Positions 1 through 9,731 are shown, counted from the first letter of the stretch. The stretch: 64,000 bases of DNA from Xenococcaceae cyanobacterium MO_167.B27 (GCA_030065935.1 JASJCP010000001.1:94771-158770); one strand, 5' to 3'. The notes: generated from the letters alone by a model not told the origin. Numbers and translations are program-made.

Positions 1-45
1 CAGCGATCTCGAAGAGATATGCCTTCGGCAGCGCGCGCTTTAGGA
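1..45. repeat. short GC-rich palindromic repeat fragment at left edge
   Basis: This stretch (GATCTCGAAGAGATATGCC, then CTTCGGCAGCGCGCGC) resembles the short GC-rich palindromic inserts seen elsewhere in the window, for example near 50,293 and 54,948. No gene is visible in bases 1-134 on either strand. The assignment rests on appearance only. Confidence 0.35.
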
Positions 46-75
46 TTAAGATTAGAAAATATTGTTTAGGGAATT

Positions 76-101
76 AAGAAGACAGGTGTTAAAGTCTTCT
101 T
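76..101 (-). terminator. hairpin downstream of glnB
   Basis: A perfect 8-bp inverted repeat (AAGAAGAC / GTCTTCTT) with a 10-nt loop lies about 35 bp past the glnB stop codon. The T-tract on the minus strand is weak, so it could be a terminator or an mRNA 3'-end stabiliser. Confidence 0.45.
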
Positions 102-134
102 ATCCCGATTAATAAATAAATTGGTTGCTAATAT

Positions 135-545
<411 letters not shown>

Positions 546-578
546 TCAGAAAAAAAAGATTTTCTAAAAGTTATTGAT

Positions 579-1721
579 TTAGCATCGGGAAGAGACAATA
601 CTGAATTTTTGTCTCGCAGAAGATTTCGCAAGGGGGAGAGTTAGAGTAACTTTGGTAGTCTTTTGAGGAATACTAGTAATCTGTAACTTTCCTCCATGTA
701 ATTGTATTAAGTTTTTAGCAATCGCAAGTCCCAAGCCAAATCCTTGTTGTTCATAAAATGAACGGTCAAATTGAATTCCTAGACCAATTTGCTCAATTTG
801 TTGCGGTGTCATTCCCCTACCGCGATCGCTAATTGAGATACTTAAATAGTCTTTTTGTACTTGTGAGCGAACTTTAATGGGAGTACCTGGTGGAGAAAAC
901 TTACAAGCATTGTCGATTAATTCTTCGACTAATTTGATCAAGTAAGATGTGTCCATCTTAACGGAGGCTTCTTGTAAGTCTAGAATTAAGTCTTGTTGAC
1001 GATGATAGCGATGAGTTTGTTTGATACTGGTTTGAGAGATATTATTGTAGGCAAAATGAGTTTTTTGATTGCGTAAATTTTGAACTTTGACAGGGTCATC
1101 AGAAACCGCTTTTAGTTCGCAATAGAGTAAGAAGTTATTAGATAATCTAGATAGTCTTTTTCCTGATGATTGGATACAGTAGAGCAATTCTCGCATCACA
1201 GAAGATTCAAGGGGAATGGAACGATTGAGAAGCAAGTCAGTCCCCGCAATAATTCCTGTTAAAGCCGTTTTGAACTCGTGAGGGAGAAACGCTGTGATAT
1301 TGTAGCGTAACTGTTCTAATTCTTGTTGCGATCGCCTGATCATGGTTTGTTGTCGGGTCAATCTAGCTGCGATCGCATTTTCTAAATCTGGTTCGCAATA
1401 AGGTGCAAATAAAATGTCATCTGCTCCCATTTCCATAGCTTTACGATGTTGACTAGTATCTAAACAATTGCTTAAAAAAATAACAGGAATAATAGCTGTA
1501 TCCTGGTTTTGCCTGATTTTCTCTAAAAAATTATAGCCGTTGATTGCGGAGGGACTAAGTTCACAGACAATTATTTTAGGGGTGTGTTGTTGAGCCAATC
1601 GCCAACCAGTGGTTTCATCTCTAGCTTGGAGTAGAGAATAATTAAGGCGAGCGCATAAAGCTATTCCTTGTTGCAACACTGTTGGTTCTTGAGTGACCCA
1701 TAAAATACTAACTCTACTCAT
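579..1721 (-). CDS. hybrid sensor histidine kinase with N-terminal pseudo-receiver
   Basis: This 380-residue cytosolic protein has a receiver-like domain at about 5-120, a HisKA dimerisation region at about 135-200 and a HATPase_c domain at about 255-370. The phosphorylatable histidine is His148 in LPHEF. The ATP-binding N box (EELIDNACKF), G1 box (DRGRGM) and G2 box (GFGLGLAIAKN) are intact, so the kinase core should work. The receiver has Glu54 (IVCELSPSAING) where the phosphoacceptor Asp is expected, so it probably cannot be phosphorylated. There are no membrane segments. It lies next to glnB on the same strand with a gap of about 105 bp, and no cognate regulator is adjacent. The input signal is unknown. 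Confidence 0.85.
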   Translation of the reverse strand: MSRVSILWVTQEPTVLQQGIALCARLNYSLLQARDETTGWRLAQQHTPKIIVCELSPSAINGYNFLEKIRQNQDTAIIPVIFLSNCLDTSQHRKAMEMGADDILFAPYCEPDLENAIAARLTRQQTMIRRSQQELEQLRYNITAFLPHEFKTALTGIIAGTDLLLNRSIPLESSVMRELLYCIQSSGKRLSRLSNNFLLYCELKAVSDDPVKVQNLRNQKTHFAYNNISQTSIKQTHRYHRQQDLILDLQEASVKMDTSYLIKLVEELIDNACKFSPPGTPIKVRSQVQKDYLSISISDRGRGMTPQQIEQIGLGIQFDRSFYEQQGFGLGLAIAKNLIQLHGGKLQITSIPQKTTKVTLTLPLAKSSARQKFSIVSSRC

Positions 1722-1945
1722 CAGTTAAAACTGGCAAAATGAAAGTTAACATACTGGAGATAATCAGTTTAAACGTTAGAAACACCTTGAAATATTAAAT
1801 AAGTTTTATTGACTATAGAATGGACTGTATAGTTGTTTTATTTTATCTTTTATTCCCCCTATACAACATCCGCCCATTGACTTATTTTAAATTTCAAGCT
1901 CCCGCCAATTAGCTGAAAAAAATCTGATAATCAACCTCAAAAATA

Positions 1946-3157
1946 ATGACTTTTACCCTTTCTTCCTCCAACTCAATTCCGAAAGAGTCCATCCGCCCTA
2001 CAATTCGCGCTTTACAAAACCAATTAGTAGAATGGCGACGCAGCATTCATCAAAAACCAGAATTAGGTTTTCAAGAAACAATCACAGCAGATTTTATTAG
2101 TCACAAACTGCAACAATGGCAGATACCCCATCAAACACAAATTGCCCAGACAGGAATTGTCGCAACTATAGAAGGTAAACTTCCAGGTAAAGTCCTTGCT
2201 ATTCGTGCCGATATGGATGCTTTACCCATTCAAGAAGAAAATCAAGTACCCTATCGTTCGATACACGATGGAAAAATGCACGCTTGCGGACACGACGGTC
2301 ATGTGGCGATCGCTTTAGGTACAGCTTACTATCTATCTCAACACCAGGAAGATATTTCAGGTACAGTCAAAATCATTTTCCAACCAGCAGAAGAAGGACC
2401 AGGTGGCGCAAAACCGATGATTTCCGCAGGAGTCCTCAAAAATCCTGATGTAGATGCTATTATTGGCTTACACCTCTGGAATAATCTACCCCTAGGAACA
2501 TTAGGAGTCAGAAGTGGTGCTTTAATGGCAGCAGTAGAGTGTTTTCGCTGCACTATTTCAGGGAAAGGTGGTCATGGTGCAATGCCAGAACAAACCATTG
2601 ACTCAATTGTAGTTGCCTCTGCCGTTGTCAACGCTCTACAAACTATAGTGGCACGAAATATTAATCCTCTTGATTCTGCTGTTGTCACTGTAGGAACAAT
2701 CCATGGGGGAACAGCCTTAAACGTTATTGCAGACACTACTACCATCAGTGGTACAGTACGCTATTTTAACCCTCAACTAGAGCCATTAATTAGAAAGCGA
2801 GTTGAAGAAATTATTGCAGGAGTCTGTCAGAGTCACGGTGCAACCTATGACCTAGAATATTGGCAACTCTATCCCCCCACTATCAATCATCCTGAGATAG
2901 CTGATTTAGTGAAAGCTGTAGCCAAAGAAGTAATAGAAACTCCCTTGGGAGTAGTGCCAGAATGCCAAACTATGGGAGGGGAGGATATGTCATTTTTCTT
3001 ACAACAAGTACCTGGTTGTTACTTTTTTCTGGGTGCTGCTAATCCTGATAAAGGTTTAGCTTATCCTCACCATCACCCTCGTTTTGATTTTGATGAAACT
3101 GCTTTAAGCATGGGAGTCGAAATGTTTATCCGTTGTGTAGAAAAGTTTTTTGCTTAA
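1946..3157 (+). CDS. M20-family amidohydrolase (N-acyl amino acid / IAA-amide hydrolase type)
   Basis: This 403-residue metallopeptidase-fold hydrolase belongs to the M20D group (HipO/AmhX/ILR1-like), whose members release amino acids from N-acyl or auxin-amide conjugates. Metal-ligand motifs are in order: RADMDALPI, HACGHDGH and PAEEGPGGA, with GLHLW and a C-terminal HHHPRFDFDE. The central dimerisation domain begins near GGHGAMPE. The length is normal for the family, there is no signal peptide, and the start follows an AT-rich leader. The substrate cannot be told from sequence. It is transcribed alone. Confidence 0.93.
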   Translation: MTFTLSSSNSIPKESIRPTIRALQNQLVEWRRSIHQKPELGFQETITADFISHKLQQWQIPHQTQIAQTGIVATIEGKLPGKVLAIRADMDALPIQEENQVPYRSIHDGKMHACGHDGHVAIALGTAYYLSQHQEDISGTVKIIFQPAEEGPGGAKPMISAGVLKNPDVDAIIGLHLWNNLPLGTLGVRSGALMAAVECFRCTISGKGGHGAMPEQTIDSIVVASAVVNALQTIVARNINPLDSAVVTVGTIHGGTALNVIADTTTISGTVRYFNPQLEPLIRKRVEEIIAGVCQSHGATYDLEYWQLYPPTINHPEIADLVKAVAKEVIETPLGVVPECQTMGGEDMSFFLQQVPGCYFFLGAANPDKGLAYPHHHPRFDFDETALSMGVEMFIRCVEKFFA

Positions 3158-3184
3158 TATTTACTGGGGATAAAGATGAATAAT

Positions 3185-3298
3185 TAATTGCTAATTGTTA
3201 ATTGTTAATGGTTAGTTGTTAGTTGTTAATGGTTAGTTGTTAGTTGTTAATGGTTAGTTGTTAATATTTGATGGTTAATGGTTAGTAATTAGTAATTA
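3185..3298. repeat. degenerate GGTTAGT/TGTTAAT tandem repeat
   Basis: Short units such as GGTTAGTTGTTAGTTGTTAA are repeated about eight times downstream of the amidohydrolase. Similar tracts follow the Hlip gene (about 38,917-38,990) and mgtE (about 63,247-63,281). They look like the low-complexity heptamer-type repeats common between cyanobacterial genes. No coding potential is visible. Confidence 0.75.
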
Positions 3299-3307
3299 GG
3301 GCTTGCT

Positions 3308-3430
3308 GAAAAAGTAAGGAAAAAATTGACAAGAATCAGCTTGGTAAAAAGACAACTTTTTCTATTAACAACTATTCTTCAATATCAGCTTTTATAATAT
3401 AATGAGCCACAATGAAGCTTAATTTATAGG
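3308..3430. repeat. dispersed repeat, copy 1 of about 120 bp
   Basis: The block beginning AAAAAGTAAGGAAAAAATTG and ending near GAAGCTTAATTTATAG has a diverged copy at 5114-5238 in the same orientation. The preceding GGCTTGCTGAAAA is typical of cyanobacterial IS ends, so both may be relics of one transposon family. The rest of 3431-3762 contains no convincing gene. The small ORFs there have no recognisable features. Confidence 0.55.
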
Positions 3431-3762
3431 TCTGAATAAATAGAGACACAAAAAGACAGTTAAACTGCCTGATCAGGGTGGAAATATTCATGACTAAAAA
3501 AGTAATTGCTATAGAAGTTTCTGAAGTTTCAGGAAGTTTTGTCATCACAAGATTGAGACTAAATCTTCTTTTTGCTTGCCGAAATTTTCCGAACATTTGC
3601 ATTACGAAATCGTTCATCATCGTAAATCTATTGGAGTTTGAAACCTTGAAGAATTATTGAGGTATGATAGACTTTTTTCCTATGGTTAGTTAAGTTACTA
3701 AGAGATTGTCAAAAATTGAGGTCGAGTCAAGAAAAAATTGGTAGCAACTTGAGCAGACAACT

Positions 3763-4836
3763 ATGGCGACACAAAAACAAATTTCCCCCCTACTTCAACT
3801 TTTACTGGGTGGAGCTGGTTTTGTAATAATCATAATAGGTATGCAAGCAGCTGCCTCAATTGTGAATTCCTTTCTCTTAGCCTTAATTATTGCCATCACC
3901 GTAACACCACTCTTACGTTGGCTAATCGACAAAAGAGTACCGAAATGGTTGGCACTCTCAGTTACGATTCTAGTGGTGGTACTCACAGGTCTTACCTTCA
4001 TTGCTTTTCTTGGTGTTTCGGTGGATAAGTTTCGCGAACTTTTACCTACTTACAAACCCAGACTGATAGAACTCGAACAAGGGTTAACCAGTTTTTTAGC
4101 CTCAAAAAACATTGATGCCTCCGACATCTTTGATCTGGAAATATTTAGCCCAGAAAGCTTTATTCGGGCTATTGCTTTTTTGATTGCCAAATTAGCTGAA
4201 GCCTTAAGTGCTTCATTACTGATACTATTTATTGTCGCTTTTATGCTAATTGAAGCTCTGGTATTTCCTCTTAAATTAAAGCGTGGATTACATTCTCATA
4301 GTATTCTACTGCATAAATTCGCTGAATTTATTCTAAGTATCAGAAGCTATGTTTGGATTACAACCTGCACAGGATCGATCGAAGCCATTGCCTATTTGTT
4401 TCTGCTGGTCTTGTTTGGTGTCAAGCTAGCAGTATTTTGGAGTATGTTGTTTTTCTTGCTCAATTTTATTCCTGAGATTGGCTTCTTTCTGGCGGTTATT
4501 CCTCCCGTACTGTTGGCACTACTGGAATTAGGAGCAAGCCAGGCTTTATTAGTTTTCTTGAGTTGTTATCTAATCGATACCATTGCTGATAAAGTAATGA
4601 AACCGCGCTTTATGCAGCAAGAATTAGACTTATCGCCGTTAGTAATTATTCTATCCATTATCTTTTGGGGTTGGGTTTTGGGAGCAACTGGAGTACTTGT
4701 TGCCGTTCCTTTAACTTTGATGATTAAAAAGCTTGTGTTAGAAAGCTCAGAAAACACTCGTTTTCTGGCTATGATGTTGGAGACAAGCCAAACAGACTCT
4801 AGTTTAAGCGCTCGCGGGATTCATCCAGAAGATTAA
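3763..4836 (+). CDS. AI-2E family (PerM-like) membrane transporter
   Basis: This 357-residue integral membrane protein of the AI-2E/UPF0118 family has about seven or eight transmembrane segments. Two sit at the N-terminus (residues about 12-75), then comes a soluble stretch at about 85-135, and then five or more helices at about 140-335. The family signature near LNFIPEIGFF and the LIDTIADKVMKPRFM segment are present. Family members include exporters proposed for the quorum signal AI-2 and Na+/H+ antiporters, so the substrate is open. It starts at ATG 3763. It is flanked by repeat-rich DNA and appears to be a single-gene unit. Confidence 0.9.
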   Translation: MATQKQISPLLQLLLGGAGFVIIIIGMQAAASIVNSFLLALIIAITVTPLLRWLIDKRVPKWLALSVTILVVVLTGLTFIAFLGVSVDKFRELLPTYKPRLIELEQGLTSFLASKNIDASDIFDLEIFSPESFIRAIAFLIAKLAEALSASLLILFIVAFMLIEALVFPLKLKRGLHSHSILLHKFAEFILSIRSYVWITTCTGSIEAIAYLFLLVLFGVKLAVFWSMLFFLLNFIPEIGFFLAVIPPVLLALLELGASQALLVFLSCYLIDTIADKVMKPRFMQQELDLSPLVIILSIIFWGWVLGATGVLVAVPLTLMIKKLVLESSENTRFLAMMLETSQTDSSLSARGIHPED

Positions 4837-5113
4837 TTCTCATAATTATCCTTTTAAAAGACTAATAGTGTATAAATTATGAGGTAACATCTAATTTTGA
4901 TTATTTTCTTAACTCTTAATTTTAGGGGAATAAAGTCAATAGAATTAAACTTAAACCCCATGGCTTTATGGGTTTTTTAGGAGCAAAATATGCCAGGATT
5001 CTATCTATTTAATGGGCGAAGCAGGTTGGTTCAGGACAAGTAATTATCTAATTATATTGATGAAAGCTGCACCAATATTTGATAACCCCATTAACCTTGA
5101 TGGAGCGCAGATA

Positions 5114-5238
5114 GGAAAAAGTAAGCCAAAAAATTGACAAGAATCAACTTGATTAAACAATCAGTTTTTCTATAAATAACTAGGATTTAACATAAGTTTT
5201 AATAATAGAAAACTCAGAAATGAAGCCTAATTTATAGA
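5114..5238. repeat. dispersed repeat, copy 2 of about 120 bp
   Basis: This is a diverged direct copy of 3308-3430, sharing AAAAATTGACAAGAATCA, TTTTTCTAT and AAGC(C/T)TAATTTATAG in the same order. It lies in a 1.2-kb gene-poor stretch (4837-6027) that also holds a MITE and an antitoxin relic. I recognise nothing else there. Confidence 0.55.
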
Positions 5239-5370
5239 TAGTTTTCCTGTAGGTGTTACCCGAGGAAATATTACTATCAGCGATCGCTCTTTAATTAATG
5301 TTTTAGGGGACTTGCGCTTTATTAAAATACCAGCCTTTTAACTAATTCATTTAATTGTTAGGCTCTTACC

Positions 5371-5548
5371 GGGACTTAGACAAAAAACAACAAGAAAACA
5401 GCCTCAAACCTAAGTAGGGCAATGGATATACACCAAACCCCAAAAAATCCCTGAAACCCAGGTATATCAAGAAAACAAGTAAATCGAAGTCAAAGCGTTA
5501 CTGTGTATTGGTTTGAGGCTGTTTTTGACTAAAAAATGTCTAAGTCCC
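5371..5548. mobile_element. 178-bp MITE, copy 1
   Basis: The element begins GGGACTTAGACA and ends TGTCTAAGTCCC. A second inverted block, AACAGCCTCAAACC near the left end and GGTTTGAGGCTGTT near the right, extends the terminal inverted repeat to about 40 bp. A second copy of exactly the same length lies at 52,139-52,316 and shares the interior, for example CCAAACCCCAAAAAATCCCT. There is no ORF, so it is a non-autonomous element. The target duplication is not clear. Its right end directly abuts the antitoxin remnant at 5549. Confidence 0.85.
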
Positions 5549-5680
5549 ACTAATGGTAATGGCGAGAGTTTATACAAAACTCTTTCTGAGAAAGGGAATC
5601 CTCAACTCAATAGCATTCGTAATATTCTTAACAACTTAGGGTTTAAATTGGCAGTAGAAGTAAATGCCTCATCTAACTAA
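5549..5680 (+). pseudogene. C-terminal remnant of a HI1420-type addiction-module antitoxin
   Basis: Reading from 5549 gives a 43-residue open stretch containing GESLYKTLSEKGNPQLNSIR followed by NILNNLGFKLAVEV and a stop at 5678. This matches the C-terminal helix-turn-helix signature of the dnstrm_HI1420 (HigA-like) antidote family (SLYKALSxxGNPxF...VLxALGL). The N-terminal half is missing. Its reading frame stops at the right end of the MITE, so the MITE insertion or an accompanying deletion probably destroyed it. The partner RelE/HigB toxin is not present. Confidence 0.7.
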
Positions 5681-5714
5681 TTCTAGTTTTATAATCAATA
5701 AACAACCTTAAATC

Positions 5715-5755
5715 ATATCTTGCACCTCGATTCCCGACCGCCTAAAACTGAAGTT
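5715..5755 (-). repeat. 41-bp IS-end-like repeat, inverted copy at 30,536-30,576
   Basis: The sequence from ATATCTTGCACCTCGATTCC to CCTAAAACTGAAGTT recurs as its reverse complement at 30,536-30,576 with a few changes. Just after it are small hairpins (AAGTCCTC/GAGGACTT at 5795-5814; CCAAGAAAT/ATTTCTTGG). This arrangement resembles an end of an IS200/IS605-type element without its transposase. Confidence 0.6.
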
Positions 5756-6027
5756 TCAGGCTAATACAATAAGTCTATTAAAACTAAATTGAAGTCCTCT
5801 TGAGAGGACTTGAGGTATTAGCCAAGAAATTTATTTCTTGGTGATTTATCGCTTGGTAATTACCTAACTAATAGTTTGTCTTAAACTTTGGCTATTGCAA
5901 ATATAGAAAAGTTGATAAAACTTGATATCTTGGGCGGTTCAAAGTTATCAGAAAATATTACCAATGAGAATTAACCACAGGTTATAACAGAGAAGCAGAA
6001 ATTTTTGACTATATTAAGGTTGCTTCT

Positions 6028-6555
6028 GTGAAAATGAAATATAAAAATTACTTGGTTTTAACAATACTGACATTTTTAAGCGTTGTCTCGGTTTCACCAG
6101 CAATAGCTCAACCAACTCTTGTTTCTAACTCTAGTCTGCAACAGCACAATTTATTACAACAGGGAAAACAACTATATGATCGCGGACAATTCGCTGCTGC
6201 TGCTAAAATTTGGGAACAAGCGCAGCAAAAATATACTCAAAACCAGCAAATAACTAATTTAATTCATAGTAATAATTATTTGGCTACGGTTTATCAAGAC
6301 TTGGGAGATTGGAATAAAGCCCAAGCAGCGATCGCCGAAAACTTAGACCTCATTGAAAAATTACAGCACCAGGTAACAAGACGCAATACTAATAATTCTC
6401 CTTTGCTTCAAGCCCAGACTCTCAACACCCAGGGTAGTTTACAACTTAAACAGGGTAATGGGGAGTCCGCATTTAATACTTGGCAACAAACTGAAGCTAT
6501 ATATCGCCCATTCCCCATTCCCCAGTCCCCATTCCCTATTCCCTATTCCCTTTAA
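6028..6555 (+). CDS. secreted TPR-like protein, probably truncated
   Basis: This 175-residue product has an N-terminal signal peptide (about 1-27, ending SPAIAQ) and two or three TPR-like helical repeats ([40 protein letters not shown]). It resembles the N-terminus of the long cyanobacterial TPR-CHAT proteins. The reading frame ends inside a CCCCATTCCC/CCCTATTCCC low-complexity repeat that encodes [15 protein letters not shown], so the repeat probably cut off the rest of a longer protein. The start is GTG 6028 or ATG 6034. The next gene begins 5 bp later. Function is not predictable beyond periplasmic protein binding. Confidence 0.6.
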   Translation: MKMKYKNYLVLTILTFLSVVSVSPAIAQPTLVSNSSLQQHNLLQQGKQLYDRGQFAAAAKIWEQAQQKYTQNQQITNLIHSNNYLATVYQDLGDWNKAQAAIAENLDLIEKLQHQVTRRNTNNSPLLQAQTLNTQGSLQLKQGNGESAFNTWQQTEAIYRPFPIPQSPFPIPYSL

Positions 6556-6560
6556 AGCTG

Positions 6561-7202
6561 ATGAAGTGCATCTTATTCTACAAACCCTATGAAGTTCTAT
6601 GTCAATTTACAGACAATAACCATGAAGTCACAAAGCGCAAAACTTTAAAGGATTATATTCATATACCTGAAATTTATCCTGTAGGCAGACTAGATAAGGA
6701 TAGCGAAGGTCTTTTATTGTTGACAGATAATGGCAGACTGCAACATCGTTTAGCACATCGTAAATTTGCCCATCCTCGTACTTATTGGGTACAAGTAGAA
6801 AGAATACCCGACGCAACAGCATTAAACAAACTGCGAGAAGGAGTAGTTCTCAAAGACTATCGGACTCGCAAAGCTTCAGTCAAAATTTTGCCTCAAGAGC
6901 CTAATTTACCTCCGAGAAATCCTCCTATTCGTTACCGTAAAAATGTTCCTACTTGCTGGTTAGAAATTACCCTTACTGAAGGACGTAATCGACAAGTAAG
7001 ACGGATGACTGCTGCTGTAGGTTTTCCCACTCTGAGACTGGTTAGGGTAAAAATTAGTATTAAGATTTGTAAGAGTCAAAACAATTCTCAACAAAGCAAA
7101 ATTGCACCGCGCTCACACCATTTTTCTCTTGAACCCCTCCAGCCAGGGGAATACCGAGAATTAACTTATCAGGAAAAAACGATACTGCAAAAACTGCTCT
7201 AG
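6561..7202 (+). CDS. rluE: RsuA/RluE-type rRNA pseudouridine synthase
   Basis: This 213-residue enzyme isomerises a uridine of 23S rRNA to pseudouridine. The catalytic motif [14 protein letters not shown] holds the nucleophilic Asp. The [11 protein letters not shown]-terminal strand, the [10 protein letters not shown] motif and [12 protein letters not shown] are all diagnostic of the RsuA/RluB/RluE branch. There is no N-terminal S4 domain, which together with length and sequence fits RluE (U2457 in E. coli). It starts at ATG 6561, immediately after the truncated TPR gene and just upstream of psbA. Confidence 0.92.
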   Translation: MKCILFYKPYEVLCQFTDNNHEVTKRKTLKDYIHIPEIYPVGRLDKDSEGLLLLTDNGRLQHRLAHRKFAHPRTYWVQVERIPDATALNKLREGVVLKDYRTRKASVKILPQEPNLPPRNPPIRYRKNVPTCWLEITLTEGRNRQVRRMTAAVGFPTLRLVRVKISIKICKSQNNSQQSKIAPRSHHFSLEPLQPGEYRELTYQEKTILQKLL

Positions 7203-7414
7203 ATACAAAAGTTAAAATTTAAGCTCTAAAATCTTTGCAAAAGTTTTCATTTTTAAACTAAAGAAATATATTTATAAAATTAGCAAAATATATTCAAAAA
7301 AATTAACTAAAAAGTACGTCTCAATTCAAAGAGATGTAAATATACTGAAATGTAAGGCACAATACAATTTGTCCAAAATTCAATTACAGTAAAATTCACC
7401 CATTAACAATAACA

Positions 7415-8497
7415 ATGACTACTACTTTAGGTAAAGACCAAAGTTACAGTTTGTGGGAGCGTTTTTGTCAGTGGATTACTAGTACCAATAACCGCATTTA
7501 TGTAGGGTGGTTTGGTGTATTAATGATTCCCTGCTTGCTCGCTGCAACTATCTGTTTCATTATTGCTTTCATCGCTGCTCCTCCTGTCGATATCGACGGA
7601 ATCCGCGAACCCGTAGCTGGCTCTCTTCTTTATGGCAACAACATCATTTCTGGTGCGGTTGTTCCTTCTTCTAACGCCATTGGCTTGCACTTTTATCCCA
7701 TTTGGGAAGCAGCTTCCCTTGATGAGTGGTTATATAACGGTGGCCCTTATCAGCTAGTAGTCTTCCATTTTCTTATTGGTGTATTCTGCTGGATGGGTCG
7801 TCAGTGGGAACTATCCTTCCGTTTAGGTATGCGCCCGTGGATTTGTGTTGCATACTCTGCACCTGTATCTGCTGCATCCGCAGTATTCCTAATCTACCCC
7901 CTCGGACAAGGTTCTTTCTCTGATGGTATGCCTTTAGGAATCAGTGGTACTTTCAACTTTATGTTAGTCTTCCAAGCTGAACACAATATCCTGATGCACC
8001 CATTCCATATGTTGGGTGTAGCTGGTGTTTTTGGTGGCGCACTATTCTCCGCTATGCACGGAAGCTTAGTAACTTCTTCTTTAGTACGAGAAACTACTGA
8101 AACTGAATCTCAAAACTATGGATATAAATTCGGTCAAGAAGAAGAAACTTATAACATCGTTGCAGCCCACGGCTATTTTGGTCGTCTCATCTTCCAATAT
8201 GCTTCTTTTAACAACAGTCGTTCCTTACACTTCTTCTTAGGTGCATGGCCCGTAATTGGTATTTGGTTTACTGCGATGGGTATTTCCACTATGGCATTTA
8301 ACCTCAACGGCTTTAACTTTAACCAATCTATCCTTGATTCTCAAGGTCGTGTAGTGAATACTTGGGCAGATGTTTTAAACCGTGCTAACCTCGGTTTTGA
8401 AGTAATGCACGAGCGTAATGCTCACAACTTCCCCTTAGATTTAGCTACTGGTGCAACTACTCCTGTGGCAATAAGCGCTCCTGCTATTAATGGTTAG
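7415..8497 (+). CDS. psbA: photosystem II reaction-centre protein D1
   Basis: This is the full 360-residue D1 protein of the thylakoid PSII core, with five membrane spans. Visible cofactor residues include TyrZ Y161, D170, E189, H190, H198 (P680 ligand), H215 and H272 (non-haem iron), S264/F265 at QB, H332, E333, D342 and A344. A344 is followed by the 16-residue C-terminal extension removed by CtpA. Gln130 marks it as a D1:1-type (low-light) isoform. Position 126, a pheophytin-contacting residue that is normally Tyr, is Trp here (FCWMGRQ), and 135 is Phe. Intergenic space of about 210 bp precedes it. I could not assign a promoter with confidence. Confidence 0.98.
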   Translation: MTTTLGKDQSYSLWERFCQWITSTNNRIYVGWFGVLMIPCLLAATICFIIAFIAAPPVDIDGIREPVAGSLLYGNNIISGAVVPSSNAIGLHFYPIWEAASLDEWLYNGGPYQLVVFHFLIGVFCWMGRQWELSFRLGMRPWICVAYSAPVSAASAVFLIYPLGQGSFSDGMPLGISGTFNFMLVFQAEHNILMHPFHMLGVAGVFGGALFSAMHGSLVTSSLVRETTETESQNYGYKFGQEEETYNIVAAHGYFGRLIFQYASFNNSRSLHFFLGAWPVIGIWFTAMGISTMAFNLNGFNFNQSILDSQGRVVNTWADVLNRANLGFEVMHERNAHNFPLDLATGATTPVAISAPAING

Positions 8498-8611
8498 GTA
8501 AGAAGTAGGAATGAGGATTTAAGCCTAAACTGTAAACAATTTTTGTTACTGCTTCATTCCTTACAAGTTGCCTGATAGTTCATCTTCTTTTGTGAAACAT
8601 AAATCAACATA

Positions 8612-8650
8612 AACGCCTCTCCTGAGATATTTCAAGAAAGGCGTTTTTTA
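8612..8650 (+). terminator. psbA rho-independent terminator
   Basis: The hairpin GCCTCTCCTGAG / TTCAAGAAAGGC is extended by AACG/CGTT and followed by TTTTTTAA, about 115 bp after the psbA stop. An almost identical terminator lies at 9732-9765. Confidence 0.8.
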
Positions 8651-8909
8651 ATTACTGTTTGTACTGCTGTTTTTGATAGTTAAGTTTGGCTTCATCTAGA
8701 GACATAGGCTAGTGTGGCAAAGACAAAAATTCGATAGCTCACTATAAAGATTGTTCCAGAGAGAGCCTAGAAAATGACTCTATTGAACAATAAAGGTTTT
8801 TTTCAAGCTAAAACTGGTAAGATTACAGAGAATAAAGCTGATAAATTTTGTCTTCTGTCGTAGTTTATCCCCAAAAAGAATGTCTCTTCTTCAGAGTTGA
8901 CCCTCTGTC

Positions 8910-9176
8910 TTGTCCTTGCTTTTTCTTGCCACCATCAATGGAGGAATTTCTCAAGCACAGATAACTCCAGATGGTAGGATTCCTACTGTAGTTGAAAATT
9001 TAGGAAATATGGACAAAATCACTGGTGGCGAAAGAGTTGGGAATAACCTCTTTCACAGCTTTGAGCAGTTTTCTGTCCCCGCAGGGAGGTCAGCAATTTT
9101 TGAGAATGCTGCGGATATTCAAAACATATTTACTCGCATTACAGGGAATAACGCTTCTCTTATTGATGGGCGTTAG
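8910..9176 (+). pseudogene. N-terminal fragment of a two-partner-secretion (hemagglutination) domain protein
   Basis: The fragment contains ISQAQITPDG...ENLGNMDKITGG, then NLFHSFEQFSVPAGRSAIF and NIFTRITG. That is the start of the filamentous-hemagglutinin-type TPS secretion domain found on large cyanobacterial exoproteins. These proteins run to hundreds or thousands of residues, but here only about 85 remain. It opens with TTG, part of the signal peptide seems lost, and it ends at a stop (9174-9176) that overlaps the next reading frame. It is a truncated relic. Confidence 0.75.
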
Positions 9177-9667
9177 TGCATTTAACATCTGAAAATAATA
9201 TTAAGTCTATTCAGAGAAATGGCATAAAAATACTACATTATAAAAATTGGAAATCTCCAGGTGTATATGCAATGCCTGTTGTTAGAAATTTCTATATTTC
9301 TCATCAATGGTTACGGGAACTAAAAATGTTTGGACAAAGAACTTTTTATGGAGTTTATTTTCGTATCCCTGATGAGGAAATAGTATTAGTCGGTCACTAC
9401 AATAATCACTCCATTGAAATGAAAGCTAGTGAGGTAGTTGCTCTGATAGAAAATCATGATAATGCAGAAGGTTATCAGGTAATAGTGCCTAGAAAAATCA
9501 ACAATAAGGAAATACATAAAATCAAGTATTTACCGCAGGTTTTGGGTTGGAGATATCAACCTGGAGCGCATAAATTAGATTATTGTGGTTGTCTTGTTTG
9601 CACGCGACCTGGAACAATTCGTTCTCGAAAGAAAAATCTAAAATGGGAAGAAGAGCAAGGGAATTAA
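9176..9667 (+). CDS. ART-like (KptA/DarT-type) domain protein with CxCxxC tail
   Basis: This is a 163-residue protein of unknown function. It begins LVHLTSENNIKSIQRNGIK in frame, which resembles the His-Thr NAD-binding strand and helix of KptA/DarT-type ADP-ribosyltransferase folds (HxT...N...SIL..GI). It continues with SHQWLRELKMFGQ, YFRIPDEE and PQVLGWRYQPGAH, and ends in a CGCLVC cluster that could bind zinc. The GTG start overlaps the stop of the TPS fragment by one base in another frame. The frame stays open upstream for only a few codons, so the true start may have been lost at the junction. Activity as an ART is inferred from the motif alone. Confidence 0.6.
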   Translation: MHLTSENNIKSIQRNGIKILHYKNWKSPGVYAMPVVRNFYISHQWLRELKMFGQRTFYGVYFRIPDEEIVLVGHYNNHSIEMKASEVVALIENHDNAEGYQVIVPRKINNKEIHKIKYLPQVLGWRYQPGAHKLDYCGCLVCTRPGTIRSRKKNLKWEEEQGN

Positions 9668-9731
9668 GATAAATTCAATAAATGGTATCTAATAGTCTTT
9701 AGACATAATTTTAACTTGTGCCTAAAATAAA

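Noticed and set aside
3185..3298. GGTTAGTTGTTAG-type repeats as a possible CRISPR array
   Set aside because: Units are only 7-14 bp with no unique spacers. They are low-complexity tandem repeats, as are those at 38,917 and 63,247. No cas genes are present apart from the Cas4-like domain at 30.7 kb, which is fused to RNase D.
3372..3660. Small overlapping ORFs (82 aa minus, 60 aa plus) downstream of the amidohydrolase
   Set aside because: Both run through repeat DNA that recurs at 5.1 kb, lack ribosome sites and resemble no known protein.
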